Of a DNA stretch of 64,000 nt, positions 1 to 9,748 are shown piece after piece. Source of the DNA: Yarrowia lipolytica (lineage: Eukaryota; Ascomycota; Dipodascomycetes; Dipodascales); the NCBI RefSeq assembly GCF_001761485.1, contig NC_090771.1, forward strand, positions 1,364,001 to 1,428,000. The letters are read 5' to 3'. Both the position numbers and the translations under genes were made by a program. The notes beneath the pieces were generated by a model that saw only the letters and a program-made list of their open reading frames with translations, searched no databases and had not been told where the DNA came from. Positions within the stretch are counted from its first letter, which is position 1; every line of letters starts with the position of its first letter.

Positions 1-50
1 CGAGCACACACACAGCAATATTGTACAACCATGTGGATGTACAGGTATAA

Positions 51-74
51 GTATATATAGATGTATATATATAG
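51..74 (+). promoter_or_regulatory. TATA-rich promoter of the first gene
   Basis: Two TATATATA-type runs lie 33 to 56 bases before the ATG at 107, followed by a short CT-rich leader. This is a typical core promoter position for this yeast, but no transcription start can be seen directly. Confidence 0.45.
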
Positions 75-106
75 ATGAAGATCCTCCGAAACTCTTCTTC
101 AACACC

Positions 107-1009
107 ATGCTTTTCACCAATCTCGTCCTCGCAGCTCTGGCGGTTGCTGCTCCTGTTGCCCAGACAGCAGACTCAACCGCAGATATCTCTAAACAGCCCA
201 AGTACAAGTACCCCGAGTCCGACTTCTACTTCAATCTGATTTCCGACGATGGGCAAGTCACCGTCAACTCGAGTGGCCTGACACTGGGATACACCGGCAA
301 GGACACTTCGGCCTCTGGAAACGAGTTCAACATTGATGACGACGGGTTCCTCAACTACAACAACAAGGAGTACGTCTACAGCGGCCACATTGCATTCGAC
401 CATACCAACAAGGCCGTTCTGGTGCCTGGAAAGGGTAATCCTGACAACAAGAGCGACTCTTCCCCCTTTTCTGTCAACGACGCCTTTGGAAAGAACCTCC
501 TAGCCTTCGACTCTTACCCCGTAGCCTGGGGATGTCCTGGCTTCAACGGCACCTATGATATCTACAGATACGGTTGCGGCAGTAACTGTCCAAAGAACGA
601 AAAGGGAGACGACAAGGGTATCGCCAAGCCTCTGTTTGTGAACGAGCTGCCCGGATACTCGTACCGAAGGCCCTTTGCTCTCGAGAGCCAGGACATGTTG
701 CAGCTTGCTGTGGTAGATGATGGTATCGAGGCGCAACATGGAAACTTCTCCAAATGGAACCTGGCTTACAATGGTCAACTGGTGGAGCTTGGAAGCAGTC
801 GATTCGTCAAGGTCGACGACCAGGGAAAGTTCACTCTGACTGCTCCTAACGATATTGGAGCTGCTTCTACCGGTTTCATGAAAGTCGGAGATAAGTTGAT
901 GTACAACACCAACGATGGCTTCCACCTGGAGACCATTGGTGACCAGCTGTATTCTGTTTATGCTGACGGAGACGACCATCTCAAGATCGTGGAGATTCTG
1001 AGACACTAA
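107..1009 (+). CDS. Secreted protein of unknown function
   Basis: This 300-residue protein begins with a clear signal peptide: a hydrophobic core LVLAALAVAAPVA directly after the start, with likely cleavage near residues 16-21. There is no C-terminal hydrophobic tail, so it is probably released or held in the wall without a GPI anchor. The mature part is rich in Asp, Gly, Tyr and Asn, has several N-glycosylation sequons (for example NSS near 54 and NGT near 146), and has two cysteine-containing stretches around residues 142-161 (WGCPGFNG, YGCGSNCP) that could form disulfides. The repeated pattern of an 'FNL..' strand followed by 'DDDGFLNYNN' resembles small beta-rich fungal secreted or wall proteins, but I cannot name a family. 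The ATG at 107 is the first in frame and directly precedes the signal sequence, which supports this start. Confidence 0.8.
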   Translation: MLFTNLVLAALAVAAPVAQTADSTADISKQPKYKYPESDFYFNLISDDGQVTVNSSGLTLGYTGKDTSASGNEFNIDDDGFLNYNNKEYVYSGHIAFDHTNKAVLVPGKGNPDNKSDSSPFSVNDAFGKNLLAFDSYPVAWGCPGFNGTYDIYRYGCGSNCPKNEKGDDKGIAKPLFVNELPGYSYRRPFALESQDMLQLAVVDDGIEAQHGNFSKWNLAYNGQLVELGSSRFVKVDDQGKFTLTAPNDIGAASTGFMKVGDKLMYNTNDGFHLETIGDQLYSVYADGDDHLKIVEILRH

Positions 1010-2251
1010 TCGAGTGAAACATCAGCATATCCACTCTGTTCTCTGAGCCGTTGCTCTATTCGCTTCTAAAGTGATTCACTGACTACAGTAATCACTTCCC
1101 AATTTACGATACCTAGGATTTATTAAATACAAACTGCATTAAATGGCCAACTGATACCTGTGGATTCGATTTTGTTAGTATTGGTAAAGGGCATGTATAT
1201 CTTCAAGTATTGGTGATGTAGTTACGTACCCGTGCTTGTATTTGTGTTTGTACTTGATTTATTGGAGGGAATTACAATACTTACTCTCCAGCTATTAAAT
1301 ATGTGATACTCGTATATATTGCCTGTCCGTATTTTGGCGGGATCATCATGTTGACGATAGACCTGGAGTTATGCAGATCAATGTGGCTTGTAAGGATATG
1401 TCCAACCTGGCATATTTGGCAGGAAAAAAGCCTGTGTGTTGCAACCGGTGTATTCTCCCCATCTTTCTGATCAAATGGATATGCCGGAATAACCATTTTT
1501 CCAGCTGAAAGACTACAGAGACCTTTCTCTCCTTCATTGTAGCCAATAATCTGCACCTAAATCATAAGCTATAGGAAAGAGGACCTCAAACTCGGAATAG
1601 TTGTGTGAACACCACATTATCTGATTAAATAAATCAACTGTCCCATGTGTCAATACCGCATCCCTATCCTCCATATACCACCACCTGTCCCCTAGCCGAG
1701 TTTAGACACGTCCTGTTTTTCCGAACTTGACCGTTAATGTCTCAAAGGAGTTAGATCCAACTTAATTTCTGCCATGAGGGAGATACCACCAAGGAGAGTA
1801 GCATTGTACTCATGCTGTGTGGCAGCAACAGATAAGCGGCATTTGCTACGGTTGACTTTAGTGCGCCCCCTGCTTTTGTCCAACTCGGCCGATAGCTGTT
1901 TGCTATTGCTCCGCCCATGCATAAGTCTACAAGCACCGTACGAGTAGTTAGTACGTGTGTTCGGGTTCGTGTTGAACTGAAGTTCGCTACCCTGCAATTG
2001 CGTGGCGTGTGACATGTGTACAAGGTCCGTCGGGGTCATTTTGATCACATGACCTATGCGCAAATGGCATTCACTACTACATGCTTGCATCCATCTTCCA
2101 CAATCCCACCATTGGTTAACACGTTCGAAGCGAGTTATTTTGCGTTTCTCGCTTACCTGTGAAAGTTTACCAGAGTGTATATCAATGTGTATATAAATAT
2201 CCGAAGGGTGTGTGTAAGGAAGGATTGTAACCTTACGCCCCGACAAGTACA
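1010..2251. other. Intergenic region, no gene seen
   Basis: About 1.2 kb of AT-rich sequence with no coding stretch that resembles a protein. It ends with a TATATAAATA box at 2190-2199, 53 bases before the next ATG, which probably drives the thioesterase-like gene. A minus-strand open frame at 1734-2252 has unusual composition and overlaps the promoter, so it was not accepted. Confidence 0.6.
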
Positions 2252-2908
2252 ATGCATCTGGTGGTCAAGGCTCTCGTGGCGGCGTTTCTGGTGGTCAATG
2301 CCAAGAACATCACCTTTTCGTGGCACATTCGCTTCTTCTACTACTTTTACCGGTACTGTGTGCTTCCCAAATGGCTGGGGTACGGTGTCAAGGATAAGCC
2401 CGCGTCTCCGTTTGCAGAGCGGCGATATGACACGCGGTGCACGCTGATGGAGTGCGACATCAACGTACACAAGAGCAACTCGACCTATTTTGCCGATCTG
2501 GACATTGCTCGAAGTGATCTCATGATCTGGCTGCTCAACAAGTTCCTGCGAGACACCCACAAGGCCAACGGACGATGGGCCTATGTTCCGGTGGGCTCTG
2601 TATACTGTAACTTCAAGAAGGAGATCAAGCCGCTGCAAAGGTACACAATTGTGTCGCGAGTTCTGGGCTGGAACCAGAAGTGGCTGATTGTGGAGTCTCG
2701 GTTTGAGATTGGATCCAAGAAGAGCCCGGTCGTGGCTGCCACTGCGCTGACCAAGTACGTGGTCAAGGACAAGAGAAAGACCATTCCTCCTTCCGAGGCG
2801 TTCAAGATGACTGGATTCAGTGAAGGTCAGTGTGCTGAGGGCCTCGTGCGGTTTGAGAAGATGCAGAGCTTTATGGATGTGGAGGCGATCGAGGTTCAGG
2901 GAGAGTAA
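2252..2908 (+). CDS. Thioesterase-like hotdog protein (THEM6-type)
   Basis: A 218-residue protein with an N-terminal hydrophobic segment (residues 1-18) that may anchor it in the endoplasmic reticulum or act as a signal sequence. It is followed by a domain resembling the 4HBT_2/THEM6 acyl-CoA thioesterase-like family. Supporting features are the early 'TRCTLMECDINVHKSNSTYFADLDIARSDLM' region, matching the family pattern of a '..D.d.N.H.nns.Y....d.aR' helix start, and the later strands 'YTIVSRVLGWNQKWLIVESRF' and 'VVAATALTKYVV', which fit the hotdog sheet. The family hydrolyses or binds acyl thioesters, but substrates of THEM6-like proteins are poorly defined, so activity is inferred. Length is close to that of family members. 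The ATG lies just after a TATA box and is the natural start. Confidence 0.7.
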   Translation: MHLVVKALVAAFLVVNAKNITFSWHIRFFYYFYRYCVLPKWLGYGVKDKPASPFAERRYDTRCTLMECDINVHKSNSTYFADLDIARSDLMIWLLNKFLRDTHKANGRWAYVPVGSVYCNFKKEIKPLQRYTIVSRVLGWNQKWLIVESRFEIGSKKSPVVAATALTKYVVKDKRKTIPPSEAFKMTGFSEGQCAEGLVRFEKMQSFMDVEAIEVQGE

Positions 2909-4652
2909 TGCTTCAACCAAACGGGGACTCCGAAGGATGTTTGGATGGTATGGAACCCCTTTTCAAAGACAAACCCGAGTTCCGCTGGACTTATCAGACT
3001 GTCAGCGTTGTCATTATCATGGCATTAGACTGACGACTGTAGGTCCCTACCACTCTCCAACAACCCCCGACTAGACAGTGATGAGACCAATGCCGTGTAT
3101 AAATGCACTGGTTTAAGGACATGTACTTCATAACATATAGAGAAGAGATGACTTAGAAGTGAGCTGTCCAAGGTCGCATGCGACACCAGTAATGAATTGG
3201 ACTGGATCTGTCGGTGGAGGACCACCCAGTAGATAGCGTGTTTGATCTGTAGGTGCTCTCCTAGTCTGAACTAATAAAAGGTGTTTCGGAAGAAGGTATT
3301 GGAACAGAGTCTGGTGTTGAAAATTCGTTTATAATCCCGATATTGAAATACTTGGACTTGAATATTACATTTTTCATTTGTTTCAAATGTTCCGTCCAGG
3401 TGCAGATAATGTGAGCTCAGCATGAATTGTGGCACTGTAGCCAGTTTGTTGTTCATGTCGTTGTTTCGACATTTCAGTTCATTTATTCGACTTTTTCACT
3501 TTTTCAAGTCTGCTAAATATTCAAAATTCTACTCGCCAAAAATCGACTCGTTAAAAATCGACTCGTTAAAAATCGACTCGTCAAAAATCGGCTAGTTCAA
3601 AAGTCGGTTGTTCTACATATCGCCAATGTGCACTCTGCTCTCCAGCTACAGTACAAATATCAATATAAAAGTCCATGGGAAGTCTGATCACGTGACTCCA
3701 TATGGATTATTTCTGAGAATCTACCGATTCCCTCGTTTTGCCGGTCTCAAACTCTCCCTGGCTGCGCTTCTCTACGGCACGATAAAGATGGCTCCAGTTG
3801 GTTGTAACCTCGGCAGGAGGAGATCGGCAAAGCTGAAGATGATTGATGCATGTGGCGTTTTTGAAGGAACTACCGGCAGGGTTTGTTGGTGTTAATGTGA
3901 ACACAGCTTTTTTTTTGCTTAATAAGATCTCCAAACACGTTCAAAAAACACCCACTAGTTAAAAGCTCAGTTGGACTACCTATTGTTCCTTCTAATATAC
4001 AGTAGACTGCTCGTACAGTAGTCTCTCTAATCGATCGGTGTCTCAATGTCTCACCGTTACCGGATACGCTTATGGTCGATTGAATTGCCAATGGAATTAT
4101 CGGTGGAAATTCATGGAAAACCGGTTTCGGCGAGCTCGAAATACACCCCGCTATCGTACAAGTCGAACGAATATCAGGCGCCCAGACAGATCGATTCAAG
4201 TAGGGAGAAGAGTGGAACAACTTGTAAAGAATGACTGATGGTGACGCTCGGGCCCAGGCTAGCACTGACCATCAAATCCATCTTATCGATCTGCTTGAAT
4301 CTACAAGTAGGAGGGTTGGAGTGATTAAGTGAAACTTCTTTAACGGCTCTATGCCAGTTCTATTGATATCCGAAACATCAGTATGAAGGTCTGATAAGGG
4401 TGACTTCTTCCCACAGATTCGTATCAGTACGAGTACGAGTACCGGTACTTGTAACAGTATTGATACTAAAGGGAAACTACAACGGTTGTCAGCGTAATGT
4501 GACTTCGCCCATGAACGCAGACACGCAGTGCCGAGTGCGGTGATATCGCCTACTCGTTACGTCCATGGACTACACAACCCCTCGGCTTCGCTTGGCTTAG
4601 CCTCGGGCTCGGTGCTGTTCAGTTAAAACACAATCAAATAACATTTCTAGCT
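2909..4652. other. Intergenic region with a short tandem repeat
   Basis: About 1.7 kb without a supported gene, lying between the thioesterase-like gene and the 3' end of FAD2. It holds the 15-bp tandem repeat at 3538-3612, an E-box (CACGTG at 3689-3694 within GATCACGTGAC) and a GTAC-rich patch near 4425-4460. Small open frames around 3608-4265 on both strands look like chance readings. Confidence 0.6.
3538..3612 (+). repeat. 15-bp tandem repeat, five copies
   Basis: Five successive units of the type AAAAATCGACTCGTT lie head to tail. The first three are identical except for the final base, and the fourth and fifth are increasingly diverged. The array lies in non-coding DNA and sits at the end of an AT-rich stretch. 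Its function is not known. Confidence 0.85.
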
Positions 4653-5912
4653 CTACTTTTTAGAAGGCAGGCCGTCAGGAGCAACTCCGACTCCATTGAC
4701 GTTTCTAAACATCTGAATGCCTTCCTTACCTTCAACAAACTGGCAGGTTCGGGCGACAGTGTAAAGAGACTTGATGAAGTTGGTGTCGTCGTGTCGGTAG
4801 TGCTTGCCCATGACCTTCTTGATCTTCTCAGTGGCGATTCGGGCGTTGTAGAAGGGAATTCGAGACACGTAGTGGTGCAGAACGTGGGTCTCGATGATGT
4901 CATGGAAGCAGAAGGAGCCGATGAAGCCAAACTCTCGGTCGATGGTGGCGGCGGCTCCTCGGGTGAAGTTCCACTGGTCGGCGTGGTAGTGGGGCAGAGT
5001 GGGGTCGGTGTGCTGCAGGTAGGTGATGGCCACGAGCCAGTGGTTGACCCACAGGTAGGGGATCAGGTAGTAGAGGGTGACGGAAGCCAGGCCCCATCGG
5101 TTGATGGAGTATGCGATGACGGACATGGTGATACCAATACCGACGTTAGAGATCCAGATGTTGAACCAGTCCTTCTTCTCAAACAGCGGGGCGTTGGGGT
5201 TGAAGTGGTTGACAGCCCATTTGTTGAGCTTGGGGTACTTCTGTCCGGTAACGTTAGACAGCAGATACAGAGGCCATCCAAACACCTGCTGGGTGATGAG
5301 GCCGTAGAGGGTCATGAGGGGAGCGTCCTCAGCAAGCTCAGACCAGTCATGGGCGCCTCGGTTCTCCATAAACTCCTTTCGGTCCTTGGGCACAAACACC
5401 ATATCACGGGTGAGGTGACCAGTGGACTTGTGGTGCATGGAGTGGGTCAGCTTCCAGGCGTAGTAAGGGACCAGCATGGAGGAGTGCAGAACCCATCCGG
5501 TGACGTTGTTGACGGTGTTAGAGTCGGAGAAAGCAGAGTGGCCACACTCGTGGGCAAGAACCCACAGACCGGTGCCAAACAGACCCTGGACAATGGAGTA
5601 CATGGCCCAGGCCACAGCTCGGCCGGAAGCCGAGGGAATAAGAGGCAGGTACGCGTAGGCCATGTAGGCAAAAACGGCGATAAAGAAGCAGTCTCGGGCC
5701 ACGTACGAGTAGGACTTAACGTAGGACCGCTTGTAGCACTCCTGGGGAATGGCATCCAGAATATCCTTGATAGAGTAGTCTGGAGGAGTGAACTCGTTGC
5801 CAAAGGTGTCGTAGACGGGCTCGGACACCTTCTCAATGGGCTTAATGAAGGCCGTGGGGGGCTGCACGGCCACCTTGCCGGTGCCGGTGTTGGTCTGCGT
5901 GGTCGAATCCAT
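4653..5912 (-). CDS. FAD2: Delta-12 (oleate) fatty acid desaturase
   Basis: This integral endoplasmic reticulum enzyme converts oleoyl to linoleoyl groups on phospholipids, using electrons from cytochrome b5. The 419-residue product carries the three histidine boxes that bind the di-iron centre: HECGH at residues 121-125, HSMHH at 157-161 and HVLHH at 343-347. The hydrophobic helices lie in the expected places around residues 75-115 and 250-300. Length and box spacing fit plant and fungal FAD2 enzymes, and I recognise the sequence as the Yarrowia lipolytica protein. The third-box pattern HVLHH and the second box HSMHH favour delta-12 over delta-15 activity. The start is the ATG at 5912, preceded by a TATA box about 55 bases upstream. 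The gene stands alone with more than 2 kb of empty DNA upstream, which leaves room for extended regulation, for example by temperature or fatty acids, although no specific element can be proved here. Confidence 0.97.
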   Translation of the reverse strand: MDSTTQTNTGTGKVAVQPPTAFIKPIEKVSEPVYDTFGNEFTPPDYSIKDILDAIPQECYKRSYVKSYSYVARDCFFIAVFAYMAYAYLPLIPSASGRAVAWAMYSIVQGLFGTGLWVLAHECGHSAFSDSNTVNNVTGWVLHSSMLVPYYAWKLTHSMHHKSTGHLTRDMVFVPKDRKEFMENRGAHDWSELAEDAPLMTLYGLITQQVFGWPLYLLSNVTGQKYPKLNKWAVNHFNPNAPLFEKKDWFNIWISNVGIGITMSVIAYSINRWGLASVTLYYLIPYLWVNHWLVAITYLQHTDPTLPHYHADQWNFTRGAAATIDREFGFIGSFCFHDIIETHVLHHYVSRIPFYNARIATEKIKKVMGKHYRHDDTNFIKSLYTVARTCQFVEGKEGIQMFRNVNGVGVAPDGLPSKK

Positions 5913-5964
5913 TTCTATGGTCGGTCTGTTGGAATACGAGAAAGGGACTCAGGATGCCGACCGG

Positions 5965-5970
5965 TATATA
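5965..5970 (-). promoter_or_regulatory. TATA box of FAD2
   Basis: A TATATA core (part of GGTATATATTT read on the plus strand) lies 53-58 bases upstream of the FAD2 ATG, with a pyrimidine-rich leader between them. The position suggests a very short 5' untranslated region. Confidence 0.5.
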
Positions 5971-7064
5971 TTTCAATGTCTTACCTCGAGTTTAAACCCA
6001 CTAGGCTTTTTTTTTTCTCCCTGTCAATCCACCAACCTTTTTGGCCTGGCGTGACTGACTTGGGGACAAGCAAAAGCTGAGGGTAAACAGAGGCACACCC
6101 GAGGTTATATGTTGAGGGCCAATGTCAAATTTTCCTCCTAATCCTGAGAGCCCCTCTAACACCAGCACGCATCTACCTCTTGTATATAACTACGGGCCCC
6201 GCCTCTCCTAACCGCCACTTTAACACGCTCGTACTCCTCGTCTGTTACCACCTGAAAAACGCATAATGCGCATGTGCGGATTGGCCAAGAGAGCTCCGAA
6301 CGGAACCGCCCGGGGTATACTGCTGCTCTCAGCGTGGATAGTGTGGAGGGACCACGTCTCAACCGTGACATGGGTCGACTTATGGCGGGGGGGAGAGTGA
6401 AAGAACCAGTTACACGTGCACGTGAAGAGGGGAAGACCTTGGACGTGTTCACGTGACTACGTCGGTTCTACATGAATCCAACGTCTCTTATTTCGTCATG
6501 TGCTACTACATGACCCCCATTGGCACGACTCTCTCTCTGTGCTGCCACTACTTGACGACTATGTCCGCTTGTTGACTCGTTGAACAGGTGTCCGATGAAT
6601 AGCATGGCTTCTCAACAGGCCATGCTTAAAGTTAGAGTTGGGAGATGTCGTTCCGAACCTTGTGGGCGGCGGTGTGGAAAGATAGAGAGTACAAGACAAC
6701 CAAACTCTTGGAGCCTTTGGCTCGTAAAGAGAGCTCTTCCGGTCCATCGACGAAGAAACGCAGCGTTGAAAGACTGCCAGAAGCGGCAGTCACCGCCGTA
6801 TCTGAGACATTGATCGTACACACTCTTGCACAAGGGCTATGCTTAACTACTTGTACGGGTACAATGGTTCTGGAACATACAACACAATGGGCAACTTGAT
6901 ACTTGTATAGTTACAAGCACGGTCCCATTGTAACATGTGTCTCATTTGTTGGGTGAAATGAACTGAGGATGAGATGATGTGTTATTGCTCCTGATGTTTG
7001 GGGAGGGGAGGAATATGGGACTGTTGGAGCCACGCAACAGGTGGAAATACAGCTCCTCACTTCC

Positions 7065-7200
7065 TATATATAGTACGAGTGTCCTCGCACACTCTCCCAG
7101 TCTCTCGTCACACCCCTCAGAGTCCACTCTTCCGCTCTACTACACCTCCCTTCATCCACTTACAGTAAACTTCGTTCTCGTTATCGCGGGGACCTGATCA
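7065..7200 (+). promoter_or_regulatory. Orphan promoter-like segment
   Basis: A TATATATAG box at 7065-7073 is followed by more than 80 bases of strongly pyrimidine-rich sequence with few purines, the pattern seen in leaders of well-expressed yeast genes. No open reading frame of credible quality follows, and the nearest plus-strand gene begins 1.1 kb downstream with its own TATA-like sequence near 8215. It may drive a non-coding transcript or an unrecognised leader exon. Confidence 0.3.
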
Positions 7201-8321
7201 AACTCTGTTAAAACTTTTTCCCGAGCCTAAAAAAAAGGAGATGGAGGCTCGCAACATGTGACAACAGCGCAAGTCCAAGAGCAAGGCAGTTGAATCAAGT
7301 CCTGTGTCATTATTCGATTGATTTCGCGCTTATTATTTCACCATCGTCACCGCTCTATCGCACGCCACTAACACGTGACTATCACCCTTGCTCCTCTCCT
7401 ATACGTGGTTGTTGGGAAAAAGATGCCGATGAGCAGACAATGCAGTCACCATGCGGTCCGAGATTTGGTCTGCCTGCCTGCCGCCGAAACAACCGCCCGC
7501 TACAGGAACGGAACAGTCCGTGCACTTGCCTCATAACTTCTCCCGTCCGTTTCCGTGCTCCAACGGTCTAACGGCTTTAACGGATATGAAGGTACCAGAG
7601 GCCATATCCCTCACTTTTAGAGTTGCACTTAGAGTCGTTGGTTGGACTAACCGAGTTGGACTCGAGCTAAGGATGCATGGTGGTAATTGTTTGGTTGTGT
7701 TGAGATGACACGAATCGTACTGTGCCCGAATGGTACAGGCTTGTTTCAGCGAGTTCTAGACAGGAGATTGGTGGATATTTTGCGAGCGCTGAGTGTTTTC
7801 TGCCTCAAAATAGAAACCCAAATGTCCGCGTTGAAGAGACGGTTGGAATGGTATCATTCATATTTCTTTTGCGTGAATTTGCAGAAGTAGAAACGAAAGG
7901 GAAAAAAAAAAAAAAAATGATAGTTGGTTAGTATAGATTTGCACACTGGTGTACGTTTTGAGATACGTGGCATGAAAAGATACTACGTACATGTACAATA
8001 CAGCTTGGTTGGTATATTTATATAGGTACTGGTGCCGCTACTTGTTTGTCACTCCAGTTCTCTAGTAGTACTCGCACTTGTACTTGCTTGTACTTGTACC
8101 TGTACTTGTACATACTATAAGTCCCACTAAGGTCTGTTCTGTATACTCCTATGTTACTCAACCTTGTCTTTACATATCAACTGCTCCAACATCCACAGAG
8201 ATACCTGACTCGAAATATATACAGAAAGATAACGTGCGGTGCCAGTTTCAGACGCTAGTGATACTCCACTTTCAACAACTAGCACTACGATTCCCGATAC
8301 CAATCCGATACCAATCCGACC

Positions 8322-9350
8322 ATGATGAAAGCAGCTTTCACAACAGGATACGGTGGTCCTGAGAAGATCGAGTACGCTGAGGATCTGCCAAAACCCCAGC
8401 TTGCCGACGAAGACCACGTCATGATCAAAGTAGCAGCTGCCTCGCTGAATCCCATTGACGGTGTTCGAAACAGGGGCTATCTGCGGTTCTTAGTGTCCGA
8501 CAAGCACCCTCATATCTTCGGGTACGACGTGGCAGGCGTTGTTGAGGATGCGGGCCCTAAGGCAGACGGGTTCAGCGTGGGTGACAGAGTCTACAGTCGG
8601 ATCCCACTTGGCCCTCAAGGTACTGTGGCGGAATATGTGAGTGTCAAGGGAGAGTTTGTATCACTTGCACCTTCAAACGTGTCTCTTTCCGACGCCAGCA
8701 GTTTCCCTCTGGTGGGTTTGGCTGTGGTACAGGCTTTTCGAGCTGGCAACCTGAAGAATGGCCAGACCATCTTCATCTCAAAAGGTGCTGGTGGAGTCGG
8801 CACTTTTGCGATCCAGCTGGCCAAACATGTGTATGGCTGCCACGTCATCACAACAGCCACCGAGGACAAGGCGCAGCTACTGCGGGACCTGGGCGCAGAC
8901 GTTGTGATTGACTACACAAAGGTGAATTTTCGCCAGGTGGTCAAGAACGTGGACTTCAGCTTCGACGTGTCCAACGAGCCTTATGCCCACGCCGCCATCA
9001 CGAAGCGAGGGGGCTACGTGGTTGCTCTGAGAGGTATTCCGTCTCCTGAAGCTATTCACGACACGTTCAACTATGAGGTTCCGTTTGTGCTCGCCAAGGC
9101 GCTCAAGGTAGTGAATGTTACTGCATACGCCATTCGACGGCTATATGGAGTGCAATATCATGCTTTCTCGGGTCGACCTTCCGGAGCCGATCTGGCTGAA
9201 ATCAAGGAGTACATCGAGAAAGGCCAGATCAAGCCCGTTATTGATACCATGTTTGATATTCGCAATGCCCGACAGGCCATGGAGAAGGTGGAGGGTGGTC
9301 ATTCCACCGGCAAAGTCGTTGTGAGGGTTGATACTAGTGTTGACATGTAG
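8322..9350 (+). CDS. Zinc-independent medium-chain dehydrogenase/quinone oxidoreductase-like
   Basis: A 342-residue NAD(P)H-dependent oxidoreductase of the medium-chain dehydrogenase/reductase superfamily, quinone-reductase branch. The N-terminal GroES-like part shows 'AAASLNPIDGVRNRG' (about residues 38-52) and 'FGYDVAGVVEDAG' (about 66-78). The Rossmann part shows the nucleotide-binding loop 'SKGAGGVGTFAIQLAKH' (about 150-166), followed by 'TATEDKAQLLRDLGADVVIDY'. The cysteine cluster that binds structural zinc in classical alcohol dehydrogenases is missing, as expected for the quinone oxidoreductase/reticulon-4-interacting-like group. The substrate cannot be told from sequence. The first ATG is followed immediately by a second one (MMKAAF), and either may be used. 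An 11-bp direct repeat lies just before the start. Confidence 0.85.
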   Translation: MMKAAFTTGYGGPEKIEYAEDLPKPQLADEDHVMIKVAAASLNPIDGVRNRGYLRFLVSDKHPHIFGYDVAGVVEDAGPKADGFSVGDRVYSRIPLGPQGTVAEYVSVKGEFVSLAPSNVSLSDASSFPLVGLAVVQAFRAGNLKNGQTIFISKGAGGVGTFAIQLAKHVYGCHVITTATEDKAQLLRDLGADVVIDYTKVNFRQVVKNVDFSFDVSNEPYAHAAITKRGGYVVALRGIPSPEAIHDTFNYEVPFVLAKALKVVNVTAYAIRRLYGVQYHAFSGRPSGADLAEIKEYIEKGQIKPVIDTMFDIRNARQAMEKVEGGHSTGKVVVRVDTSVDM

Positions 9351-9748
9351 CTTTATCACAATATAGGGGTCAATAGATATGCATTAAAGACTGTCAGGTT
9401 TGAGTATACTATAATAACACTTCAAATGCCCTATCACCCCTGAAAATCCATCTCCTACCAGTAGCTACAAGTAGACGGTGCCTGTGAGATGCATGTGTGT
9501 ACATATTGTAGCTTAGGACCTCTCAAAAAGAAAGTAAATAGGACGGGTAAAGGGATGAAAAAATATGGAATCAATTTACGCCAATATATTCAATATATCA
9601 ATGTAAAAAAACCAAACACTCGTCATACTAATATACCCCATAACAGAGACCCTCTTCTTCGCCCTCCAAACTCTAATGATATAAACACGAATTCCATTTA
9701 GCGTTTTATGACGCGACATGAAATTTCAACTATACACCATTGAGCACC
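9351..9748. other. Short intergenic region before MSH1
   Basis: About 400 bases of AT-rich DNA containing the 3' end of the dehydrogenase transcript and the MSH1 promoter. Nothing resembling a gene is present. Confidence 0.6.

Larger units (their letters stand above)
5913..8321. other. Long intergenic region upstream of FAD2 and the dehydrogenase
   Basis: About 2.4 kb with no supported protein-coding gene. It contains three E-boxes near 6413-6455 (two directly abutting at 6413-6424, and TTCACGTGAC at 6449-6458), another at 7372-7377, an orphan promoter-like segment at 7065-7200, a 15-base poly(A) tract near 7903, and a GTAC-rich cluster at about 8069-8115. Divergent regulation of FAD2 and of the gene at 8322 is possible. 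Confidence 0.6.

Noticed and set aside
1734-2252. A 172-codon minus-strand frame before the thioesterase-like gene
   Set aside because: It covers the promoter of that gene, its composition is not protein-like, and it uses rare codons.
4791-6080. A 429-codon plus-strand open frame covering FAD2
   Set aside because: It is exactly antisense to a certain gene. Yarrowia codon bias leaves the opposite strand open. The reading is poor in expected domain patterns and consists of Gly/Val-rich text.
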